Part shown: piece by piece, positions 9,054 through 17,209 of the stretch
Layout: the number at the start of each line of letters is the position of its first letter
How positions within the stretch are numbered: the stretch's first letter is position 1
Origin: Mycobacterium kiyosense
GTDB lineage: Bacteria; Actinomycetota; Actinomycetes; Mycobacteriales; Mycobacteriaceae
DNA length: 64,000 nt
Reading direction: 5' to 3'
Assembly (NCBI GenBank): GCA_021654635.1
Contig: AP025179.1
Span: 6,138,001 to 6,202,000, forward strand
The notes under the pieces: generated by a model
Told to the model about the DNA's origin: nothing
The model's database searches: none
The model's input: only the letters and a program-made list of their open reading frames with translations
Made by a program: the position numbers and the translations under genes

Positions 9054-9983
9054 CTACCCGACCGGATGGTCGAAACCGTTGTCGTGCAACCATTTCCGGG
9101 CCGCCTGGTCGGGGTCGAGGCCGCCGTTGCCGGACACCGCGACGTTGAGTTCGGCGATGCCGTTCGTGGTCAACTTGGCCGACACCGCGTCCAGCACATC
9201 CTTGAGCCGGTCGGACTTCTTCTGGGAATTCACCAGCGGCACAATGTTGCCGGCCAGGAAATTGTGGTCCGGATCCTCGAGCACCACAAGGTGATTCTGC
9301 AGCACCGCCGGCGCGGTGCTGAAGATGTTGGCGGCGGTCACATTTCCCTCGATCAGTGCGCGCACCGTCACCGGGCCACCGCCGTCGTTGATGGGGACGA
9401 AATTGCCCGGGCTGATATCGAGGCCGTACTTCTGCTTGAGGCCCGGCAGTCCCGACGGTCGGGTCGCGAACGCCGACGGCGCCGCGAAGCGCACTTCGGC
9501 GGAGTGCGCGGCCAGATCGGCGATGGTCTTCAGTCCCCACTTGGCTGCGGTCGCCGCGGTGACCGTGACGGTGTCGGTGTCGGAGGCCGGCGCAGGCGCC
9601 AGCAGCGACAGATCGCCCGGGAGACGTTTGTAGAGCGCCAATTCCACGTCGTCGAGCAGGGTAGCGGTGGCGGTGGGCTCGAAATAGAGCAGCAGGTTGC
9701 CGATGTACTCCGGCACCAGATCCACGGAATGATCTTTGAGCGCCGGGATGTACGTCTCGCGGCTACCGATCCCCATCCGCCGGCCGACTTCGAACCCGTT
9801 GGCCTGCAAGGCCTGTGCGTAGATTTCGGCGACGATCTGCGACTCCGGGAAGTCGCCGGACCCGACCACGATGGACTTCGGGCCGCCCGCCCCCGAGCCG
9901 AACGGATCGGGATTGCTGCACGCGGCGAGTAGGCACACCGCCGCCGCCCACCCTGCCGCGGCGAAACCCACGCGCCGCAGCAT
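9054..9983 (-). CDS. proX: Osmoprotectant-binding lipoprotein ProX
   Basis: 309-residue solute-binding lipoprotein that delivers a compatible solute to ProWZV. The signal peptide ends in lipobox LLAACS at residues ~17-22, so Cys is lipid-modified and the protein is anchored outside the membrane. The mature part begins with VGSGDFPESQIVAEIYAQAL, typical of OpuCC/ProX. ATG 9983-9981 is preceded by AAGGTGAG; the frame stays open upstream but without a better start. First gene of the operon. Confidence 0.92.
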   Translation of the reverse strand: MLRRVGFAAAGWAAAVCLLAACSNPDPFGSGAGGPKSIVVGSGDFPESQIVAEIYAQALQANGFEVGRRMGIGSRETYIPALKDHSVDLVPEYIGNLLLYFEPTATATLLDDVELALYKRLPGDLSLLAPAPASDTDTVTVTAATAAKWGLKTIADLAAHSAEVRFAAPSAFATRPSGLPGLKQKYGLDISPGNFVPINDGGGPVTVRALIEGNVTAANIFSTAPAVLQNHLVVLEDPDHNFLAGNIVPLVNSQKKSDRLKDVLDAVSAKLTTNGIAELNVAVSGNGGLDPDQAARKWLHDNGFDHPVG

Positions 9984-10089
9984 TCTCACCTTGCCGACAC
10001 TAACCGTTTCCGTTGCCCGGACAACGCTTCCTGCGAGTTTCCCGCGTGGTTTGGTTTCAATCCGCTCAGGATGGGAGAAAGATAGACCT

Positions 10090-10455
10090 ATGAGCAGCAA
10101 TCCCCCAGGCGTGCCGTCCGAACGGCCGGCGCCCGATCAGTCGCCTGCGCTTAATCCCGAAGAGCGATCCCGTCCGATCCCCAAGGACAGGGCATCCACG
10201 TTCACCCGCGCCGGTGCGCTCTGGGCGTCGCTGATCATGGGTTTCCTGGTGCTGATCCTGCTGCTGATCTTCGTCACCCAGAACCTGGACCCGGTCAAGC
10301 TGTCCTTCCTGGGTTGGCAGTGGACGACGCCGCTGGGGGTGGGGATGCTGGTCGCCGCCATCGGTGGCGGGCTGATCACCTTCGCGGTGGGCACCGCGCG
10401 CATCGTTCAGCTGCGCCGCGCGGCCAAGAAGAACCTCACCGCCGCGGTGCGCTGA
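10090..10455 (+). CDS. LapA-domain membrane protein (Rv3760-like)
   Basis: 121-residue small membrane protein. A proline-rich cytoplasmic N-terminus of ~45 residues is followed by two hydrophobic helices (~48-68 and ~82-102) and a basic tail (RAAKKN). The segment LIFVTQNLDPVKLSFLGWQW between the helices is the hallmark of the lipopolysaccharide assembly protein A (DUF1049) domain; in mycobacteria its role is unknown. ATG 10090. Divergent from proX. Confidence 0.85.
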   Translation: MSSNPPGVPSERPAPDQSPALNPEERSRPIPKDRASTFTRAGALWASLIMGFLVLILLLIFVTQNLDPVKLSFLGWQWTTPLGVGMLVAAIGGGLITFAVGTARIVQLRRAAKKNLTAAVR

Positions 10456-10462
10456 CCCGAGC

Positions 10463-11512
10463 TCAGCTCAGCTTGGCGATCTCGCCGAGTCCGCGGGAGA
10501 TCAACGGCGCCACCACCTCGGGCACGTCGTCGGAGTTTTCGGCCTTGCCGTCGGCCTGCGCCGACATCCGTCTGCGGAAGTCGATGCCCGCCGCGATGAT
10601 CGCCAACTTGAAGTACGCCAGCGCCATGTAGAACTCCCACGGCCCCAGCGAGTGCCCGGAGACCAACGAGTACCGGTCGGCCAATTCGTCGGCGGACGGC
10701 AGCAGCGGCGACGTCCAGGCCGCTTGGGTGTCGATGATCAGGTCCAGCGCGGGATCGCGGTAGACGCACATCAGCGCCGCGTCGCTGATCGGGTCGCCCA
10801 GCGTCGAGAGCTCCCAGTCCACGACGGCCCGCACGATGGTCGGGTCTTCGGCGTCCAGGATGGTGTTGTCGATGCGGTAGTCGCCGTGCACGATCGAGGT
10901 CCGGCTCTGCTTCGGAATGGCCTGCTGCAGCGCCGAATGCAAGCGGGCCACGTCGCCGTCGCGGCGGTCGTCGGGCAACCGCACCAGCTCCCACTGCGAG
11001 CCCCACCGCCGCACCTGGCGTTCCAGGTAGCCGGTGGGTTTGCCGAAGTCGCCCAGCCCGACCGACTCCGGGTCGATGCTGTGCAGATCGACGAGCACCC
11101 GGATCAACGCGTCGACGCAGCCGTCGATGGCGCGCCGGCCCAGCGATTCCAGCTGGGCGCGCCGGCGCACCACCTGCCCGGCGACGAACTCGACGATCTG
11201 AAACGGCCCGCCCAGCACGGAGTCGTCCTCGCACAGCGCGATCGCGCGCGCCACCGGAACCGGGGTGTTTTGCAGCGCGGCCACCACTTTGTATTCGCGG
11301 CTCATGTCGTGCGCCGACGGCGTTAGCCCGTGCAGCGGCGGGCGCCGGACCAGCCAGCTGGTCGCGTCGTCGTAGACGCGGAAGGTCAGATTCGAACGGC
11401 CACCGGAAATGAACTCGCCGCGCAGTTCGCCGTCGCGGTCGATACCCAGCGAACGCAGATACCCGTCCAGCGCGGCCAGGTCCAGGCCGTCAAGTCGGTC
11501 CACCGAAGTCAC
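10463..11512 (-). CDS. fadE36: APH-fold phosphotransferase (annotated FadE36 in M. tuberculosis)
   Basis: 349-residue protein that despite the historical FadE name is not an acyl-CoA dehydrogenase. It has the aminoglycoside-phosphotransferase kinase fold related to the N-terminal domain of eukaryotic ACAD10/11. The catalytic loop SIVHGDYRIDNTIL is near residue 200 and the metal-binding Asp in AVVDWELSTLGDP near residue 222. Likely substrate by family analogy is a hydroxyacyl-CoA; this is inference. GTG start 11512-11510. Two more members of the family lie at 12.5 and 24.7 kb. Confidence 0.88.
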   Translation of the reverse strand: MTSVDRLDGLDLAALDGYLRSLGIDRDGELRGEFISGGRSNLTFRVYDDATSWLVRRPPLHGLTPSAHDMSREYKVVAALQNTPVPVARAIALCEDDSVLGGPFQIVEFVAGQVVRRRAQLESLGRRAIDGCVDALIRVLVDLHSIDPESVGLGDFGKPTGYLERQVRRWGSQWELVRLPDDRRDGDVARLHSALQQAIPKQSRTSIVHGDYRIDNTILDAEDPTIVRAVVDWELSTLGDPISDAALMCVYRDPALDLIIDTQAAWTSPLLPSADELADRYSLVSGHSLGPWEFYMALAYFKLAIIAAGIDFRRRMSAQADGKAENSDDVPEVVAPLISRGLGEIAKLS

Positions 11513-11562
11513 CGCACTTGTTTACCACCGCGGGGTTCGAGCTGTACTACCACCTTTGGATT

Positions 11563-11784
11563 TGTTCGCTCCTCCTCAAGCCGCTACGCGGCTCGCATCG
11601 TCGACTCACCCCTTTGAATTTGTTCGCTCCTCCTCAAGCCGCTACGCGGCTCGCATCGTCGACTCACCCCTACCGAATCTGTTCGCTCCTCCTCAAGCCG
11701 CTACGCGGCTCGCATCGTCGACTCACCCCTACCGAATCTGTTCGCTCCTCCTCAAGCCGCTACGCGGCTCGCATCGTCGACTCA
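11563..11784. repeat. Tandem repeat array, four copies, ~59-bp period
   Basis: Four near-identical units begin with TGTTCGCTCCTCCTCAAG at 11563, 11621, 11680 and 11739 (spacings 58, 59 and 59). Each has a conserved core of ~46 bases and a variable joint of ~12 bases. Each core contains a perfect hairpin AGCCGC-TAC-GCGGCT. The array fills the gap between fadE36 and the histidine phosphatase and ends exactly at the latter's stop codon. It resembles mycobacterial interspersed/REP-type elements. Confidence 0.95.
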
Positions 11785-12390
11785 TCACCGCTGGTTTCTC
11801 GGCAGCAGATCCCACACATGCTCGGTGCCGTTAACACTCGCCACCGTGCCCTGCCCCTCCCGGGAGAACAACAGCCGCGTCACCGACGTGTAGTCGATGG
11901 GAAACGACAGCAACCGGGCGGTGCCCAGCATCTCGTGCAACACCACGTTGATCACTCCGCCGTGGCTGAACGCCGCGATCGTCTCATCGGGCTCGGCGCT
12001 GGCGACCAGATCGTCGACGGCGGCCCGCACCCGGGCGCGGAATGCGTCCTCGTCCACCGCGCTGGGCAGATGCCCCTGCGCCATCCGCGCCCATTCCTCG
12101 GGGAACTCGGTCTTGATCTGCTCGACCGGTATGTAGGAGTGCAGATCGCGGTCGTATTCGGCGAACCGGTCGTCGATCTCGATGGGCAGCCCGTGGTGCT
12201 GCGCCACCGGTTCGGCGGTCTGGATGGCGCGCTTTTGGGGGCTGGAGACCACTCGGGAGATGGGAAACCGAGACAGCGCGTCGGGCAGGCGGGCGACCTG
12301 CTCGAAGCCCGTCTCCGACAGATGCGGGTCGGCGCCCTCGCCAGGTTCGCTGCGCAGCGGCAACGCGTGCCGGACCAGAAGCAGTTGCAT
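11785..12390 (-). CDS. Histidine phosphatase family protein
   Basis: 201-residue phosphoglycerate-mutase-like phosphatase. The catalytic RHA motif is at the start (QLLLVRHALPLRS, residues 2-14), the second conserved Arg lies in VVSSPQKRAIQTAEP, and the second catalytic His is in AFSHGGVINVVLHE near 150. The substrate is unknown. ATG 12390-12388 gives the RHG motif at its usual distance from the start; the longer open frame upstream would read through the divergent promoter. It faces the APH/SDR/ACAD operon head to head, with the 17-bp palindrome between them. Confidence 0.88.
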   Translation of the reverse strand: MQLLLVRHALPLRSEPGEGADPHLSETGFEQVARLPDALSRFPISRVVSSPQKRAIQTAEPVAQHHGLPIEIDDRFAEYDRDLHSYIPVEQIKTEFPEEWARMAQGHLPSAVDEDAFRARVRAAVDDLVASAEPDETIAAFSHGGVINVVLHEMLGTARLLSFPIDYTSVTRLLFSREGQGTVASVNGTEHVWDLLPRNQR

Positions 12391-12434
12391 GCGGCAAGCC
12401 TCGCATGGCGCCAATCCGGCCCTCCCAACACCGT

Positions 12435-12451
12435 GGAGAATGCTATTCTCC
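12435..12451. promoter_or_regulatory. Perfect 17-bp palindrome, probable TetR operator
   Basis: GGAGAAT-GCT-ATTCTCC is a perfect 7-3-7 inverted repeat in the 85-bp divergent gap between the histidine phosphatase and the kinase/SDR/dehydrogenase operon. It ends 24 bases before the operon's first start codon, a position that would block transcription. The operon encodes its own TetR regulator at 15.6 kb, which makes it the obvious candidate ligand. No footprint data; inference from position and symmetry. Confidence 0.65.
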
Positions 12452-12475
12452 GCATGGAGAGTGAGGTGTGCGACC

Positions 12476-13535
12476 ATGACCGATGCGCGACCGGCACCGA
12501 GGGGGATCCAGCTTGACTGCGGCGCACTCGGTCGGTGGCTCGACTCGGAGGGCGCTCCCGGCCAGGGTGAGGAGCCCGTTCTCGAGCAGCTCAGCGGCGG
12601 ATCGCAGAACACGCTGTACCTGGTCCGGCGCGGACCGGAACGCATGGTGCTGCGGATGCCCGGCCCCCGCGCCGACGCCGCCCGCATCAACGGGCTGCTG
12701 CGCGAGATCCGGCTGGTCCGGGCGCTGTCCGGCACCGACGTTCCACACGCGGAGTTGATCGCGGCCGACGAGACCGGCTCGGTGCTGGGCCTGCCGTTCT
12801 ACGTGATGACCGCCATCGACGGGTGGAGCCCGATGGACGGCGGCTGGGCTGAGCCGTTCGACACCGATCTGTCCGCCCGTCGTGAACTGGCGTTCCAGCT
12901 TGTCGAAGGCGCCGCCAAACTCGGCCGGGTGGACTGGCGCGCCCAGGGTCTCGAGGGCTTCGGTCGCCCGGACGGTTTCCACGACCGGCAGGTGGACCGG
13001 TGGCTGGCATTCCTGGACGCTTACAAAGTGCGTGAGTTGCCCGGACTGGACGAGGCCGCCGACTGGCTGCGCCGCAATCGTCCGGCGCGCTATAAGCCGG
13101 GCATCATGCACGGTGACTACCAGTTCGCCAATGTGATGTTCGCCCACGGAGCCCCGGCACGACTGGCCGCGATCGTGGACTGGGAGATGACCACCGTCGG
13201 CGATCCGCTGCTCGACCTGGCGTGGTCGCTGCTGGGTTACGACGGGGAAGAACCGCGCGCCGATGGCTTCTATCTGGACATGGCCGGCATGCCCAAGCGC
13301 AGCGAATTGCTGGACCACTACGAGAAACTCAGCGGACTGTCCACCGAGAACATCGACTACTACCTGGTATTGGCCAACTGGAAGCTGGGCATCGTGCTGG
13401 AGAAAACGTATGCTGCCGGCGTGCGCACCGGCAGAGTCGATCCGAAGATCAAGGGACGCGTTCGCAGCGATGATCCCGCAGTTGATTGCCACCGCGGCCG
13501 AGATGGCCCGCTCGCTGCCGGCCAAGGCCCGTTGA
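12476..13535 (+). pseudogene. APH-fold phosphotransferase, frameshifted near the C-terminus
   Basis: First gene of the accessory operon; ~352 residues if one base is removed. Kinase motifs are intact: catalytic loop GIMHGDYQFANVMF (~residue 210) and metal site IVDWEMTTVGDPLLDLAW (~232). At 13453-13455 a GGG where GG is expected shifts the frame; the restored tail ends ...ATAAEMARSLPAKAR at the stop 13533-13535, one base before the SDR start. As read, the protein would run past into the next gene with an unrelated tail. The pairing with an acyl-CoA dehydrogenase resembles ACAD10/11 and the LvaA/LvaC levulinate system, suggesting phosphorylation of a 4-hydroxyacyl-CoA (inference). Confidence 0.8.
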
Positions 13536-13536
13536 A

Positions 13537-14303
13537 ATGGGTTACGCCGAGCAACTTTTCTCGACCTGACCGACCGAGTGGTGCTGATCACCGGCGGCAG
13601 CCGAGGGCTGGGCCGCGAGGTCGCTTTCGGTGCGGCCCGCTGCGGTGCGGACGTGGTGATCGCCAGCCGCAACCTGGACAACTGCGTGGCCGTCGCCAAC
13701 GAGATCGAGTCCGAGACCGGCCGCACCGCAATGCCATACCAGGTGCACGTGGGCCGGTGGGATCAGCTCGACGGGCTGGTCGAGGCGAGCTATGACGCGT
13801 TCGGCAAGGTCGACGTCCTGGTCAACAACGCCGGCATGTCGCCGTTGTACGACAAGCTCACCGACGTCACCGAGAAGCTGTTCGATTCGGTGCTCAACCT
13901 CAATCTCAAAGGGCCGTTTCGGCTTTCGGCGCTGGTCGGTGAGCGGATGGTGGCTGCCGGGCGCGGCTCGATCATCAACGTAAGCACCGCCGGATCGCTG
14001 CGACCGACGCCCGACATCATTCCGTATGCGTGCGCGAAAGCCGGGTTGAATGCGATGACCGAGGCGTTGGCGAAGGCGTTCGGGCCGGCGGTGCGGGTCA
14101 ATACACTGATGGCCGGACCCTTCCTCACCGACGTCAGCAAAGCCTGGAATCTCGACCAGGCCACCCGAAATCCGTTCGAACACCTGTCGCTCAAGCGCGC
14201 CGGCAATCCGTCCGAAATCGTCGGCGCTGCATTGTTTCTGGCGTCGGACGCATCCAGTTTCACCACCGGCTCGATCCTGCGAGCCGACGGCGGCATCCCC
14301 TAA
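13537..14303 (+). CDS. Short-chain dehydrogenase/reductase, N-terminal frameshift
   Basis: NAD(P)-dependent SDR oxidoreductase of ~254 residues. The cofactor motif VVLITGGSRGLGRE, the NNAG motif, the active-site Ser in NVSTAGS and the YACAKAG Tyr/Lys pair are all present. The natural start appears to be ATG 13537 (reading M-G-Y-A-E-Q-L-F), but two extra bases (TC, about 13560-13561) put it out of frame with the rest. Translation from GTG 13578 would lose only ~12 residues and keep the Rossmann strand, so the enzyme may still be made. It likely oxidises a hydroxyacyl intermediate of the same pathway as its neighbours. Confidence 0.85.
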
Positions 14304-14318
14304 CGAGAGGAACGATCG

Positions 14319-15626
14319 ATGGCGTGGGATTTCTCTACCGAACCGGAGTTCGAGAAGAAGCTGCAGTGGGTGCGCCAGTTCGTCCGTGCGGAAGTCGAGC
14401 CGCTCGAGGTGCTGTTCCCCGGCTGTGAGTTCCTGCCGCTGGACGACGAACGCCGCCGCATCGTCGACCCGCTCAAACAGCAAGTCCGCGACCAGGGCCT
14501 GTGGGCGCCGCACTTGGGACCCGAACTGGGAGGGCAGGGCTTCGGTGCCGTCAAGCTGACGCTGATCAACGAGATCTTGGGCCGTAGTCCTTGGGCGCCA
14601 ATAGTATTCGGAACGCAAGCACCCGATACCGGCAACGCCGAGATCCTCGCCCGCTTCGGCACCCAGCAACAGAAGGACCGCTACCTGGACGGACTGCTGT
14701 CCGGTGAGATCTTCTCCTGCTTCTCGATGACCGAGCCGCAGGGCGGAGCCGATCCGCGGGTGTTCACCACGCGTGCGGTGCGCGACGGCGACGACTGGGT
14801 GATCAACGGCCGAAAGTTCTTCTCCTCCAACGCTTCGATCGCATCGTTCTTCATCGTCGTGGCGATCACCGATCCCGACGTGCCCGTGCACCACGGCGCA
14901 TCGACCTTCCTGATCCCGGCCGGGACACCGGGTCTCACCATCGAAGCCAACCATCACCTGGTCGGTGCGGACCCCCACGAGCCGGGACACTCGCTGGTCC
15001 GTTACGACGACGTCCGGGTAGGACCGGACGCGCTGCTGGGCGAGGCCGGCCAAGGATTCCTGATCCTGCAAACCCGGTTGGCGGGTGGCCGGCTACACCA
15101 CGCGATGCGCTCGCTCGGGGTGGCGCAGCGGGCCGTCGAGATGATGTCGCGGCGTGCGAAAAGCCGCTTCACCCAAGGCGGTTTGCTGGCCGAGAAGCAG
15201 ATGGTGCAGGAGTTCATCGCCGACTCTTACACCGAGTTGACACCGTTCCGACTGACCGTGCTGCACGCCGCGTGGCTGATCGACAACGGCGATGAACGTG
15301 CCGCCCGCGCCGAGATCGCCACCTGCAAGATCCTGGCATCCCAGGTGCTCAAATCCATTGGTATGCGCGCGATACAGGTCCACGGCGCGCTGGGGCTCAG
15401 CGACCAGCTGCCACTGGTCAACACCCTGCTGGGTGGTATCGCGCTGGGCCTGGCCGACGGTCCCACCGAGGCGCACAAGGTCAACCTGGCTCGGATGCTG
15501 CTCAAGGGCTACCAGGCCGAGGAAGGCGAGTGGCCCAGCGAGATGCTGGATGTCCGCCGTGAAGCGGCCCGCAAGAAATACGCCGGACTGGTGGATCGCG
15601 TTCCGGCGCTGCCTGATTCGCCGTGA
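14319..15626 (+). CDS. Acyl-CoA dehydrogenase
   Basis: 435-residue flavoprotein of the ACAD10/11-like branch. FAD/substrate motifs CFSMTEPQGGADP and WVINGRKFFSSNA are at ~133-170, an arginine/glycine loop TRLAGGRLHHAMRSLG at ~250, and the C-terminal GLADGPTEAHKVNLAR at ~385 occupies the place of the catalytic carboxylate loop. ATG 14319 has a GAGAGGAAC ribosome-binding site. It would remove hydrogen, or in ACAD11-type chemistry phosphate, from an acyl-CoA. The TetR gene overlaps its stop by 4 bases. Confidence 0.9.
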   Translation: MAWDFSTEPEFEKKLQWVRQFVRAEVEPLEVLFPGCEFLPLDDERRRIVDPLKQQVRDQGLWAPHLGPELGGQGFGAVKLTLINEILGRSPWAPIVFGTQAPDTGNAEILARFGTQQQKDRYLDGLLSGEIFSCFSMTEPQGGADPRVFTTRAVRDGDDWVINGRKFFSSNASIASFFIVVAITDPDVPVHHGASTFLIPAGTPGLTIEANHHLVGADPHEPGHSLVRYDDVRVGPDALLGEAGQGFLILQTRLAGGRLHHAMRSLGVAQRAVEMMSRRAKSRFTQGGLLAEKQMVQEFIADSYTELTPFRLTVLHAAWLIDNGDERAARAEIATCKILASQVLKSIGMRAIQVHGALGLSDQLPLVNTLLGGIALGLADGPTEAHKVNLARMLLKGYQAEEGEWPSEMLDVRREAARKKYAGLVDRVPALPDSP

Positions 15627-16225
15627 ACGGCAGGGTCGCCGCGGCCGTCGGGCGGGCGCTCGACGACCGGCAGCGCGGCGCCACCGAGGAGGTGGAACGC
15701 ATCCTTAACGCCGCGGTGCGGGTGATGGAGCGGGTGGCCCCCGAGCCGCCGCGGGTCAGCGACATCGTGGCCGAGGCCGGCTCGTCGAACAAGGCGTTCT
15801 ACCGGTACTTCGCCGGAAAAGACGATCTGATCCTGGCCGTGATGGAGCGCGGAGTCGCAATCGTGGTGTCCTACCTCGAACATCAGATGGCCAAGGAGTC
15901 TCGGCCCCAAGACAAAGTTGCCCGCTGGATCGAGGGTGCGCTGGCTCAGGTCGCCGACCCGCACCTGCTCAGCATGAGCCGTGCGGTGGCCGGGCAGATG
16001 TCGAATTGGCATGTCGCCGACCAGGAAATGATGCAGCCGATGCGGGGGTTGTTGGTCGAACCGGTGACGGCGCTCGGCAGCGCCGATGTCGAACGTGACG
16101 TGGCGGCGGTCTACGGTTGCACGGTGGCGATGATGCGGCGTTATGTGGGCTCAGGTGATCGGCCGGGTCCTGACGACATCGGCCACCTGGTGCGGTTCTG
16201 TCTGCTGGGTCTGGGAGTGAATTGA
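15623..16225 (+). CDS. TetR family transcriptional regulator
   Basis: 200-residue repressor. The helix-turn-helix is at residues ~47-68 (VSDIVAEAGSSNKAFYRYFAGKDD, split), and the C-terminal ligand-binding domain is all helical. GTG 15623 overlaps the acyl-CoA dehydrogenase stop, and its own stop overlaps the next ATG, so it is co-translated with the pathway it probably controls. Its likely operator is the 17-bp palindrome at 12435-12451; the inducer is probably an acyl-CoA of the pathway (inference). Confidence 0.88.
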   Translation: MNGRVAAAVGRALDDRQRGATEEVERILNAAVRVMERVAPEPPRVSDIVAEAGSSNKAFYRYFAGKDDLILAVMERGVAIVVSYLEHQMAKESRPQDKVARWIEGALAQVADPHLLSMSRAVAGQMSNWHVADQEMMQPMRGLLVEPVTALGSADVERDVAAVYGCTVAMMRRYVGSGDRPGPDDIGHLVRFCLLGLGVN

Positions 16226-17193
16226 TGCGCGCAATCGTCTGCAACGCCTACGGTCCCCCGGAGGATCTGGTGCTCACCGAGGTGGCCGACCCGGTACCGG
16301 CGCCCGGGCAGGTGCTGGTGCGGGTGCACGCCGCGGCGGTTAACTTTCCCGACGTGCTGTTCGTCGCCGGCAAGTACCAGGTCAAGATTCCGCCGCCGTT
16401 CATACCCGGCAACGAGATCGCCGGCGAGGTGGTGGCCGTCGGCGAAGGCGCGACGTTCGACGTGGGCCAGCGGGTGTTCGGCACGACGTACGGCGCGTTC
16501 GCCGAACTCGCGCTGCTCGACGGGTCGGTCGCAGATGTGGTCCCCGACGGCGTCGACTTCGGGTCGGCCGCTGCATTCGGCGTGACCTACCGCACCGCCT
16601 ATCACGCCCTGCGCTCGGTGGCCGAAGTCAAGGCGGGTGACTGGGTCGTGGTGCTCGGCGCGGCCGGCGGGGTGGGCCTGGCCGCGGTGGACCTGGCCGT
16701 GGCGATGGGCGCACACGTGCTGGCCGCGGCGTCCAGCCCGGAGAAGCTGCAACTGTGTCGGGAGCGTGGCGCGCAGGCCACCGTGGATTACGACAACGAG
16801 GACCTCAAGCTGCGTATCCGCGAACTCACCGAAGATCGGGCCCGCGTGGTGCTCGACCCGGTCGGCGGATCCTATGCCGAACCGGCGCTGCGCGGGCTGG
16901 CCCGCGGCGGCATCTTCGTCACCCTCGGCTACGCCGCGGGAACAATCCCGGCGATTCCGCTGAATCTGGTGATGCTCAAGGACATTACGGTCCGCGGCAT
17001 GGAGATCCGCACCTTCCTCAGCGACTACCCCGACGAATGCGTCCGCGACCTGGCCGAGCTGTCAAAGATGTTCGCCGACGGCAAGATTCGGCCGTACATC
17101 GGCGCCCGCTTCCCGTTGGCGCAGACCGCGGCCGCGTTGCGTTACGTCGCGGACCGGAAGGTGCTGGGCAAGGTCATCATCGACGTCGCCTGA
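16225..17193 (+). CDS. Zinc-free NADPH:quinone oxidoreductase (FadB4-like)
   Basis: 322-residue medium-chain dehydrogenase/reductase of the quinone-oxidoreductase branch. GroES-like N-terminus (MRAIVCNAYGPPEDLVLTEV), nucleotide motif VVVLGAAGGVGLAAVDLA at ~145-162, and C-terminal GKVIIDVA. Zinc-binding cysteines are absent, as expected for this branch. Length and sequence are close to M. tuberculosis FadB4 as I recall it. Last gene of the operon; ATG 16225 overlaps the TetR stop. It may reduce an enoyl-type intermediate. Confidence 0.85.
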   Translation: MRAIVCNAYGPPEDLVLTEVADPVPAPGQVLVRVHAAAVNFPDVLFVAGKYQVKIPPPFIPGNEIAGEVVAVGEGATFDVGQRVFGTTYGAFAELALLDGSVADVVPDGVDFGSAAAFGVTYRTAYHALRSVAEVKAGDWVVVLGAAGGVGLAAVDLAVAMGAHVLAAASSPEKLQLCRERGAQATVDYDNEDLKLRIRELTEDRARVVLDPVGGSYAEPALRGLARGGIFVTLGYAAGTIPAIPLNLVMLKDITVRGMEIRTFLSDYPDECVRDLAELSKMFADGKIRPYIGARFPLAQTAAALRYVADRKVLGKVIIDVA

Positions 17194-17209
17194 CCGCGCA
17201 GCAAGCGGA

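Noticed and set aside
11563..11784. CRISPR array
   Set aside because: The spacers are only ~12 bases and nearly identical, there are four units, and no cas gene is present. It is a tandem repeat.
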